This document shows positions 1-5,292 of a DNA stretch of 10,639 nt, in pieces; position 1 is the stretch's first letter; each line of letters begins with the position of its first letter. Below the pieces are notes generated by a model. That model worked only from the letters and a program-made list of their open reading frames with translations. It was not told the origin of the DNA and did no database searches. The stretch is from an uncultured Caldilineales bacterium (GTDB lineage: Bacteria; Chloroflexota; Anaerolineae; JAAEKA01), in contig CALESQ010000117.1 in assembly GCA_937907455.1 (NCBI GenBank), forward strand, positions 1-10,639, read 5' to 3'. Position numbers and translations under genes: made by a program.

Positions 1-500
1 TGTACACTAAATTCGTCGTAGAAGCTGTCTCACCCATTATCGACACAAAGAGGAATGCCCGATAACTGCTGTCAAGTTGCCACTTTTTGTGGTTGTTTGC
101 CGGTGTTTCGCCTCTTTGCCGATCAAACTGGCCGCACTCGGCCCCTGATTTTGCTGCGAAACGTCCGTTGCGGCCTGCTGCTTCGCCAGATTGTATCTAC
201 AAAAAGCTCGAAACAAGTCGCTGCAAGCCACCAAATATCGCTTTCTTGCGGGTATCTGGGGGGGATGGAGGGGGGACAGAGATGCCCGCAACCTCTTTTT
301 CACCATAGTGTTGCGATGAAAACGCCTGCCATCGCATCGAATCCTCCGCAGCACCTCTGGCGGGCACAGGCGCTGCCGCCTGCACAACGCCACTATAGCG
401 CAAGAAGATACGAGTGTCAAGTTTTAAATTCTGAGCCGGAAACGCATAAAAAACAGAAAGCCATCACCCTCCCTGTCTGATCTCGTCACAATTTGCCGGT
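1..500. other. Intergenic region downstream of cas2; candidate CRISPR leader
   Basis: I see no gene I can support here. Open frames exist on both strands (for example 55-480 plus and 37-420 minus), but they overlap each other, have odd composition and resemble no family I know. What is visible: a near-consensus leftward promoter (392-420); a 6-bp hairpin just downstream of it (CAGGCG at 367-372, loop CTGC, CGCCTG at 377-382); a G-rich patch near 256-278; and, on the minus strand 48-53 nt past the cas2 stop, a run of six T (453-448) preceded by only a weak stem, so at best a poor terminator. There are no repeated CRISPR units inside the window. The position just past cas2, with a promoter pointing away from it, fits a CRISPR leader whose array starts left of base 1. 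This is an inference from arrangement. Confidence 0.4.
392..420 (-). promoter_or_regulatory. Near-consensus sigma70 promoter firing leftward
   Basis: On the minus strand there is a perfect -35 TTGACA (420-415), a 17-bp spacer (414-398) and a -10 TATAGT (397-392, five of six matches). Transcription would start near 385 and run to the left edge. It lies past the 3' end of cas2 and points away from it, with no recognisable protein gene downstream in the window. A pre-crRNA promoter in a CRISPR leader, or a small RNA promoter, are the natural candidates. Confidence 0.6.
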
Positions 501-791
501 TCAAACTACCATGCTGGTGGTTTCATGCGCCACCTCTGCGCCCGCGCCACTCACCCAAATCTTCTTCAGGCAGGCAGCACACAGTGGATACAAACGTACA
601 TGGTCATCTTTATCCTTGATCGTGCGCCGAATCATCTTATGCAGCTTGACCAGTTGCTTGCTGTCCAGCAGACACTCGAACACACTGTACTGCACCGGTG
701 AACCAAAATCCAGCAGCCGATCGTGCAGCCGCGTGCGTCGTCTATCATCACTGATATCGTACACCAGCAGGTAAAACGCTTTTTCAGCCAT
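501..791 (-). CDS. cas2: CRISPR-associated endonuclease Cas2
   Basis: Cas2 is the small dimeric ferredoxin-fold protein that bridges two Cas1 dimers in the integrase that inserts new spacers. The 96-residue length is typical. Family features seen: the first strand ends in YDISDD (residues 11-16) with the conserved Asp12, followed by the spaced arginines (RRRTRL, 17-22) and the SPVQYSVFECLL segment (31-42). A YPLCAACLKK stretch (68-77) carries the CxxC often found near the Cas2 C terminus. The start has a GAGGG SD about 8 nt upstream. It is the last gene of the leftward adaptation operon, 65 bp after the cas1 stop; that gap has no obvious promoter. The C-terminal 20 residues are low in recognisable motifs. 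Confidence 0.95.
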   Translation of the reverse strand: MAEKAFYLLVYDISDDRRRTRLHDRLLDFGSPVQYSVFECLLDSKQLVKLHKMIRRTIKDKDDHVRLYPLCAACLKKIWVSGAGAEVAHETTSMVV

Positions 792-856
792 GCTCGTCCC
801 TCAGAAGAAGCAACCAGGATTCAGTGTTTCGCTTGCGACTTAACCTTCAAACTTTT

Positions 857-1885
857 TCACTTCCAGCGAAACGGACGATACTCCTGCTGCTGTTGCAAGA
901 TGACTTTGGCCAGGCTGCGCGCTTGCACCTCAAAGATTTTGCGGTAGCTCAGGCGACGGCCAGCCAGGGGATGCCAAACCTGGGTTTCCAGACGGTCACT
1001 GAATTCACGAAAAAAGACGCGGCGCCCCCACCGGTTTAAATACACGCCGGCCTGGCTGCCATCTTCTTCGGCTGCCTCCGCTATCTCCGACTCAAACGCC
1101 GTGGCCTGCAACATCCGCTTGTTCACCAGGGTCAGCACCAGCGAGTCGACAATCGGCACGCGAAATTCTTCAACCAAATCCAAAGCCAGCGCGGGCCGGC
1201 CGTATTGATCCGCATGAAAGAAACCAATGTAGGGATCCAACCCCGCCACTTCCAGCGCGGTCATCACGGCATCGGTCAGCAAGGTGTAGCCCAGTCCCAG
1301 CAAAGCATTGATCGGATCGGGCGGCGGACGGCGGGCACGCTTGATAAACTGCGCGGCCAGGTCGCCGGTAAAGGCGCGACGCAGCAAGCCAAAATAGGTG
1401 CGCGCGGCCGCGCCCTCCAGCCCGCGCAGCGCGGCCAACGAATCCGCGGCCGCCAGGCTGTCGGCAGCCGCGGTCACGCGCGTCAGCCACTCCCCCGCCA
1501 GTTCAGGCTTGCGCCACACAATGTGCTGGATCATCACGCGCGTATTGGCCAATTTGCCAGCCACAATGGCGCGCGCCAGCGACAGACAAAAGTCGGCCTC
1601 AGACTCACGCTGAAGCTGCGCCCGGCGCAGAGGCATGTTCAGGCTCATGGGAGGCAACAGGCGACCGCGCAGTGCACCGCCGCGGCTGACAAAAGAGAGA
1701 CCGATGTGCGCATCAAGCAAAGCCAGCAGCGCCGGCGTGGTGGCCCCCACATTCCCCACCAGTACTACATGGCTGATGCGGCCCAGCGGCGCGCGCGCCA
1801 ACACCTCATCTTCCAGCGTCACCAGCAGGTGTTGATATTCCTTTTCGATGCGCGCACCCGGTTCCGAAACGTATAAAGTTGACAT
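857..1885 (-). CDS. cas1: CRISPR-associated integrase Cas1
   Basis: Cas1 is the metal-dependent integrase that joins prespacers to the leader end of the array, together with Cas2. The 342-residue protein has the beta-rich N-terminal part (about 1-85) and the alpha-helical catalytic part. The metal-binding residues of the family are in place: Glu157 in LRGLEG, His224 in GFFH, and Asp236 in LALDLVEEFR, with Glu239/Glu240 following. A six-residue unit, AADSLA, occurs twice in tandem at about 140-151, with different codons in the two copies, just before the catalytic Glu; this looks like a small insertion. The SD (GAGGTGA) overlaps the stop codon of the reverse transcriptase gene, and only 9 nt separate the two genes, so translation is probably coupled. 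It is not fused to the RT, unlike the RT-Cas1 proteins of some type III systems. Confidence 0.96.
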   Translation of the reverse strand: MSTLYVSEPGARIEKEYQHLLVTLEDEVLARAPLGRISHVVLVGNVGATTPALLALLDAHIGLSFVSRGGALRGRLLPPMSLNMPLRRAQLQRESEADFCLSLARAIVAGKLANTRVMIQHIVWRKPELAGEWLTRVTAAADSLAAADSLAALRGLEGAAARTYFGLLRRAFTGDLAAQFIKRARRPPPDPINALLGLGYTLLTDAVMTALEVAGLDPYIGFFHADQYGRPALALDLVEEFRVPIVDSLVLTLVNKRMLQATAFESEIAEAAEEDGSQAGVYLNRWGRRVFFREFSDRLETQVWHPLAGRRLSYRKIFEVQARSLAKVILQQQQEYRPFRWK

Positions 1886-1894
1886 TGGCTCACC

Positions 1895-2854
1895 TCACGC
1901 ATAACCGTGCGGAAAATAGCGCCCCATGCTCCACAACGGCCCGATATCGCCGCTTACTTCGATCTCCTTGTCTTGCCACACATAGCGATAGCTGTCGCCC
2001 TGAAAGTGTACGCCCAGGAAGTCGAAGCCATCGTGAAAGCTGGCAACGCCGGTCTTTTCAGCCTGCAAGCTCAGGCGCAGCTCAGCCAGGTGTGCAGCGG
2101 TGACCTCGCGACACTGCTCAGCCTGCTCGCGGCTGCGCGTAAACACCACAAAATCATCGGCGTAACGCACCAGCGCCCAACGGCCATGCACCGCCAGCCG
2201 ATAGTCCAACTGATGCAAATACAGATTGCACAGCAACGGCGAAACAGGCATCCCCTGGCTGACGCCGCGGCGCTCAGCACGATTAACCATGCCCACATCC
2301 AGCCATTGACGGAACAAACTCAGCAAGCCGGAATCAGGCACAGCTTGCTCAATCAGCGGCCATAGCACCTCGTGGTGCAGGCTGTCAAAGCAGTTGTCAA
2401 TATCCGCGTCCAGCAGCCAACCGTGACCGCGGTCGCGATAGCGCAGAATCGCCGCTACGGCCTGAAACAGGCTGCGCTTGGGCCGATAGCCGTAGGAACA
2501 GCTCAGGAATTGACGATCCAGCCGCGGGGCAATCACTTGCAATACCGCGCGCTGCAAGATACGGTCGCGCAGCGCGGGAATGCCCAGACGACGCAGCGGG
2601 CGTTTGCGTGGTATGTGTGCCGAAGGCGCGGACGGTGACGCGCGCTTGGGGATCATACGCACGCGTAACCGCTTGCATTGATAGCGATGGGCACGTACAT
2701 CGGCCATCAGCCGCCGCAGGTTTTCTTCCCAGTTGCGCGCAAATCGCCGCGTTGTCCAGTCGTCTACGCCAGGCGTTTGGCCCTTGCCGCGCGTATACTC
2801 CCAGGCGCGTTGAAGGTTCTCAAACTGCACAGCCTGATCGAACAAAGAAGCCAT
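1895..2854 (-). CDS. CRISPR-associated reverse transcriptase (group II intron-like)
   Basis: An RNA-templated DNA polymerase of the group II intron-like RT lineage found next to, or fused to, Cas1 in type III systems, where studied relatives allow spacers to be captured from RNA. Visible motifs: GQTPGVDDW (25-33), the palm motif DADIDNCFDSL (149-159, first catalytic Asp 151), GVSQGMPVSPLLCN (197-210, RT4), YADD (231-234, catalytic Asp233/Asp234) and GFDFLGVHF (276-284, RT7). At 319 residues it stops about 35 residues after RT7, so the maturase (domain X) and HNH endonuclease domains of mobile group II intron proteins are absent. That argues for a domesticated adaptation enzyme rather than an active intron. 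Start at 2854 is supported by GAGGA a few nt upstream. The gene sits 9 nt ahead of cas1 on the same strand. A basic insert (about 70-88, rich in R, K, S, P) lies before the fingers motif. Confidence 0.93.
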   Translation of the reverse strand: MASLFDQAVQFENLQRAWEYTRGKGQTPGVDDWTTRRFARNWEENLRRLMADVRAHRYQCKRLRVRMIPKRASPSAPSAHIPRKRPLRRLGIPALRDRILQRAVLQVIAPRLDRQFLSCSYGYRPKRSLFQAVAAILRYRDRGHGWLLDADIDNCFDSLHHEVLWPLIEQAVPDSGLLSLFRQWLDVGMVNRAERRGVSQGMPVSPLLCNLYLHQLDYRLAVHGRWALVRYADDFVVFTRSREQAEQCREVTAAHLAELRLSLQAEKTGVASFHDGFDFLGVHFQGDSYRYVWQDKEIEVSGDIGPLWSMGRYFPHGYA

Positions 2855-2929
2855 GTTTCCTCACTTCCAAGTCACCGCACGCAGGCCAACAAGTGAAAAC
2901 AAACGCCAACCGCTTGCCCGCCTCCGGCG

Positions 2930-2981
2930 CACCAGTTTACCACTCCACCAATTTACCCGCTTCCCACTTCCTGGCCCACTT
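2930..2981. repeat. Short direct repeats in the gap upstream of the RT gene
   Basis: The 148-bp gap between the ATPase-Csx3 gene and the RT gene (2855-3002) contains two kinds of short direct repeat. CACCAGTTTAC (2930-2940) and CACCAATTTAC (2946-2956) match in 10 of 11 positions at a 16-bp step. CCCGCTT (2956-2962), CCCACTT (2963-2969) and CCCACTT (2975-2981) follow at steps of 7 and 12 bp. They lie about 75-125 bp upstream of the RT start codon, where an operator could be. I found no convincing minus-strand promoter in this gap. The repeats could also be chance in a C-rich stretch. Confidence 0.35.
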
Positions 2982-3009
2982 GTCTACTTCGCTCCTCTCG
3001 TGCTATAAT
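2980..3009 (+). promoter_or_regulatory. Possible extended -10 promoter, antisense to the ATPase-Csx3 gene
   Basis: On the plus strand TGCTATAAT (3001-3009) is a perfect extended -10 element. A weak -35, TTGTCT (2980-2985), stands 18 bp upstream. Transcription would begin near 3016 and run antisense into the 3' end of the ATPase-Csx3 gene, which converges from the right. No plus-strand gene follows for more than 1 kb. Either a source of antisense RNA or a chance match that overlaps the stop codon of that gene. Confidence 0.3.
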
Positions 3010-4169
3010 CCGTCGCGTCGTACCAGCCGGCTGCGCTCCCAGACACGTAGAAAACGGTTCTGCTTGGGATAATACACAGCCAGCCACGGATGTCGTCCGG
3101 CTAAGTCAGCGGCCAGAGCTGACCATAACCATTTCGGCATTTTGCCACCCAGTTCGACCCCCAGAGTGGGGTCAAGCGGCGGTATCATCACAACAGGCTG
3201 CGGTGCAAGGATATGACGATCCGGCAGCAATTCAAACACCAACCGGCTACAGTCTGCGCTCTGTTCCACGTGCAGCAAAAATTGCTCGTTGACCGCGCGC
3301 GCACGCGTCTGCACCGCGGGCGGCTGCACCCAGCCGTAATGCCGCGCATCATAGGCCCATGTGGGATGCGGCGCGTTGCGCGCAGCAATGGCCGCGGTAA
3401 GGAACACCGGCCCATCGCCATAGATCGCCAGCGGCTGCGGGCTGGGCAGCGCCTCATCCAGCCGCGCCAGATCGCTCTCTTCCCAGTGGTCACGCTTCCC
3501 CTGCTGCATCACGCCCACCTGCCGCGCCAACAGCCCTTCCAGCACCACCGCGTGATCGGGCGGAGCCAGGCGCAGCGCGGTCTGCTCCAGCGTGGCCGCG
3601 TCATAGCGGCAAATGCCCGCCACCCGCGCCAGCAACTCGCTGAACACCGCGCCGCCGCGCGGCTGATCTCGATCCAGCCCGCTGATCACGCCGCGCAGCG
3701 GCCCGTCGCCCGGCTCGAGAAATTCTTGCCCCTCCTGCGTTGAACGGAGCGCCGCAATGCTGATCAGCCCGCGATCTTCTGCCCATTGCTGCCATGTCGC
3801 CAGGTCTTCGGCGCGCGCGGCCAGCAAAATGCTGTGCGTGCAGGCTTCCAGCAACTCGAACTGGCGTCCCTGCGGCTGGCCGCCCACATCCACCAGCATT
3901 GGCAGCGCGCGGCGGCGCACCGCACGGATCATGCCCTCCACATAGTCGGGCGTAAACGTACCCTTGTGGCGCAGCATGGCGCGCACATGCGCGGCGCTGT
4001 CTAAAAACCAGGCCCCTTCGCCGTCTGGGGCAGCGAGCAGCAAGATATGCGGGATATCGGCCGCTTTCAAAGCCGCATCCAGCAGGCTGGCCAGCACCGA
4101 TTTACCGCTGTGCGGCGGGCCACCCAGCAAAATAGCCGGCAGCAAGTTAGCAGTGGGTGTGTCGTTCAT
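3003..4169 (-). CDS. csx3: P-loop ATPase fused to Csx3-like domain(s)
   Basis: A 388-residue fusion. The N-terminal part (about 10-200) is a P-loop NTPase: Walker A GPPHSGKS (17-24) and a likely Walker B LPMLVDVGG (89-97, Asp94). The C-terminal part (about 308-388) reads as a Csx3 domain: a strand (SRLVFELLP), then GVELGGKMPKWLWSAL (337-352) and PWLAVYYPK (361-369), which follow the Csx3 pattern GVVxSGRGPIWL...PxVAVYDPR. A second Csx3-like stretch appears at about 247-281 (IYGDGPVFL, then WAYDAR). Csx3 (Crn3) is a cOA-degrading ring nuclease in characterised members; AAA fusions of it are known. In the C-terminal copy the usual Asp and Arg of YDPR are Tyr and Lys, so activity there is doubtful; the first copy keeps an Asp274-x-Arg276. 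Start at 4169 was chosen because AAAGGA stands 8 nt upstream and Walker A follows at once; the frame stays open to 5024, but that is antisense to the next gene. It is upstream of RT-cas1-cas2 on the same strand. Confidence 0.8.
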   Translation of the reverse strand: MNDTPTANLLPAILLGGPPHSGKSVLASLLDAALKAADIPHILLLAAPDGEGAWFLDSAAHVRAMLRHKGTFTPDYVEGMIRAVRRRALPMLVDVGGQPQGRQFELLEACTHSILLAARAEDLATWQQWAEDRGLISIAALRSTQEGQEFLEPGDGPLRGVISGLDRDQPRGGAVFSELLARVAGICRYDAATLEQTALRLAPPDHAVVLEGLLARQVGVMQQGKRDHWEESDLARLDEALPSPQPLAIYGDGPVFLTAAIAARNAPHPTWAYDARHYGWVQPPAVQTRARAVNEQFLLHVEQSADCSRLVFELLPDRHILAPQPVVMIPPLDPTLGVELGGKMPKWLWSALAADLAGRHPWLAVYYPKQNRFLRVWERSRLVRRDGL

Positions 4170-4199
4170 CGTCCTTTTCCTTTCCAACAAGAGTTTCGT
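4170..4199. promoter_or_regulatory. 30-bp divergent start region
   Basis: Only 30 bp separate the start codons of the leftward ATPase-Csx3 gene and the rightward CARF-HTH gene. Both ribosome sites fit in it: on the minus strand AAAGGA (4183-4178) with 8 nt to ATG, plus a nearer AAGGA; on the plus strand AAGAG (4189-4193) with 6 nt to ATG. No room is left for two full promoters, so each promoter must lie inside the opposite gene. I see no strong -35/-10 pair for either. Confidence 0.6.
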
Positions 4200-5075
4200 A
4201 TGTCCAAACAACTTTCCACGCTGGTAGCCACGCTGGGCGGGCAGGCACAGGTCGTCACCTTTGGCCTCGATGAGCTGCTGCGCCAGGGCTACGTCGTGGA
4301 TGAAGTGGTGGCAGTGCATCTGAGCAGCGAACGCTATAACCGCGCCTTTCAGCAACTGGCCGCGGCCTTTCCGGGCGATCACTATGCCGGCCAGCCCTGC
4401 CATTTTCGCGGCGTAGCCTTGCGGCGGCAGGAACGCATCCTGCACGACATCGTGGACACTGCGGATGGCGATGTCACCTGGCGCACCCTGCACGAGCTGA
4501 TTGCCGGGCTGAAGCAGGAAGGCCGACGCCTGCATCTGCTGCTGGCGGGTGGTCGGCGGCTGATGGCGCTGATGGCGATGTCGGCGGCCATGCTGCACCT
4601 GGAGCATGGCGATAAAGTGTGGCATCTGCACACGCCTGATGCCCTGCGCGAGCAAGCCCGCGATGGCGCGCGGCTGCACGTAGCGCCGGAAGAGGGGGTG
4701 CGTCTGGTCGAGGTGCCGCTGGCGCCGCTGGGCGCGTATTTCCCCGGGCTGCGTCCGCTGCTGAACGCAGGGCCTGCCGAGGTGATCGCGGACCGTACGC
4801 GGCGGCTGGATGAGGTTGATCAGGCGCGCTGCCGGGCAGTGCTGGCGCAGCTCACGCCGCGGGAACAGGAAGTGCTGCGCGAGCTGGCTGCCGGGTACAG
4901 CCCGCAGGAGGCCGCGCAGCGGTTGAATGTCACTCCGCGCACGGTAGATGCGCACAAGACCGAGATTTTGGCCGAGTGTCGCGTGGCGTGGGCGCTGCCG
5001 CCGGAGCGTCGGCTGGACTATCACTTCCTGCGCGAGCGATTCAGTCGTTTCTTCAGTGCATCCCTGTCAGTATAG
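4200..5075 (+). CDS. CARF-domain protein with C-terminal LuxR-type HTH
   Basis: A 291-residue protein joining a CARF sensor to a DNA-binding domain. The N-terminal part (1 to about 190) has the CARF signature: a first strand ending in LVATLGGQAQVVT (8-20) and a second ligand-loop motif LHLLLAGGRRLMA (111-123), followed by HGDKVWHLHTP (136-146). This pattern resembles the NE0113 family of CRISPR-associated CARF proteins, some of which are ring nucleases. The usual Lys of AGGRK is Arg here and the Ser/Thr after TLG is Gly, so catalysis is uncertain. The C-terminal part holds a LuxR/GerE HTH (about 218-262): LTPREQEVLRELAAGYS, then VTPRTVDAHKTEI. It most likely binds cOA from Cas10 and switches transcription of the neighbouring operons. 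Start at 4200 is set by AAGAG 6 nt upstream and by the position of the first CARF strand; the frame is open for 51 codons further upstream over the divergent gene. Confidence 0.85.
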   Translation: MSKQLSTLVATLGGQAQVVTFGLDELLRQGYVVDEVVAVHLSSERYNRAFQQLAAAFPGDHYAGQPCHFRGVALRRQERILHDIVDTADGDVTWRTLHELIAGLKQEGRRLHLLLAGGRRLMALMAMSAAMLHLEHGDKVWHLHTPDALREQARDGARLHVAPEEGVRLVEVPLAPLGAYFPGLRPLLNAGPAEVIADRTRRLDEVDQARCRAVLAQLTPREQEVLRELAAGYSPQEAAQRLNVTPRTVDAHKTEILAECRVAWALPPERRLDYHFLRERFSRFFSASLSV

Positions 5076-5095
5076 CACGCGGATGCGGATGCGGC

Positions 5096-5113
5096 ATTGG
5101 AGAAAGCTCCAAT
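5096..5113. repeat. Perfect 7-bp inverted repeat after the CARF-HTH gene
   Basis: ATTGGAG (5096-5102), loop AAAG, CTCCAAT (5107-5113). It begins 20 bp after the CARF-HTH stop codon and about 60 bp before the candidate cmr promoter -10. It has no T run on either side, so it is not a standard intrinsic terminator. As DNA it is a palindrome of the size a dimeric HTH regulator can bind. Just before it GGATGC is repeated in tandem. Confidence 0.5.
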
Positions 5114-5133
5114 CAAAGGTAGAGGTTTCTGCG

Positions 5134-5162
5134 ATCACAGCCGCGGGCAGTTCTGCTAGAAT
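5134..5162 (+). promoter_or_regulatory. Candidate cmr operon promoter (extended -10)
   Basis: TGCTAGAAT (5154-5162) is an extended -10 with five of six matches in the hexamer. ATCACA (5134-5139) is a weak -35 (four of six matches) at a 17-bp spacing. The start would be near 5169, giving a leader of about 120 nt before the cmr2 start. A second -10-like box, TACAAT (5245-5250), lies nearer the gene but has no -35. A weak -35 fits a promoter that needs an activator. Confidence 0.45.
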
Positions 5163-5175
5163 AGAGACATCCACC

Positions 5176-5229
5176 CTGCGTCTGGCTGGGGGGGAGTGCG
5201 CTCCCCGCAAGGAACGCAGCCAGGCGCGG
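5176..5229 (+). promoter_or_regulatory. Strong stem-loop in the cmr leader
   Basis: Bases 5176-5188 can pair with 5217-5229 over 13 consecutive base pairs, two of them G-U. The enclosed segment holds a second hairpin, GGGGAG (5191-5196), loop TGCG, CTCCCC (5201-5206). Positions 5188-5194 are seven G in a row. A rival pairing, CTGCGT (5176-5181) with ACGCAG (5214-5219), would share bases with the long stem. If the promoter just upstream is real, this is at the very 5' end of the cmr mRNA. There is no T run after it. Possible roles are RNA stabilisation, attenuation or a ligand or protein site; I do not match it to a known RNA family. Confidence 0.5.
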
Positions 5230-5251
5230 CGGTGGCGGAAATAGTACAATC

Positions 5252-5285
5252 CAGGCAATCGGTAATGCCTGATTACCGCAAGGAG
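5252..5285 (+). promoter_or_regulatory. Two mutually exclusive hairpins ending at the cmr2 SD
   Basis: CAGGCA (5252-5257) pairs with TGCCTG (5266-5271). CGGTAAT (5260-5266) pairs with ATTACCG (5272-5278). The two stems are perfect but share bases, so only one can form at a time. The second ends one base before the SD AAGGAG (5280-5285). The SD is 1 nt from the ATG at 5287 but 7 nt from the ATG at 5293, which decides the cmr2 start. As DNA the overlapping palindromes could instead be operator half-sites. Confidence 0.55.
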
Positions 5286-5292
5286 AATGTAC

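Noticed and set aside
47..75. Second TTGACA on the minus strand near the left edge (75-70)
   Set aside because: At 16-18 bp spacing the -10 position reads CTCTTT or similar, with no extended -10, so no promoter can be supported.
448..453. Intrinsic terminator after cas2
   Set aside because: There is a run of six T on the minus strand, but the preceding stem is only about 4 bp with a large loop, too weak to call.
55..480. Overlapping open frames on both strands in the left intergenic region (141 and 127 codons)
   Set aside because: No recognisable domains, no good SD sites, unusual Cys/Arg/Pro-rich composition, and the two strands overlap. They look like chance open frames.
1205..1876. Long plus-strand open frame opposite cas1 (223 codons), and similar ones opposite the RT
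   Set aside because: Antisense shadows of GC-rich coding sequence; Arg/Gln-rich, no family resemblance.
1895..2854. Group II intron or retron instead of a CRISPR-associated RT
   Set aside because: No maturase/HNH domains, no visible intron domain V next to it, and tight coupling to cas1 argue for an adaptation RT.
4170..5024. N-terminal extension of the ATPase-Csx3 frame by 285 codons, antisense to the CARF-HTH gene
   Set aside because: The extension is Arg/Gln/His-rich without domains and lies opposite a gene with clear CARF and HTH motifs. The SD before 4169 and the Walker A at residue 17 fix the start.
5199..5220. Resemblance of CGCTCCCCGCAAGG to a type I-C style CRISPR repeat half
   Set aside because: A single partial match with no second copy, no spacer spacing and no terminal ATTGAAAC.
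5176..5229. Resemblance of GCAAGGAACGCAGCC to the conserved SRP RNA (4.5S) loop
   Set aside because: The 3' side is similar with one insertion, but the 5' partner (GUCAGG) is absent and the surrounding pairing is different. Most likely chance.
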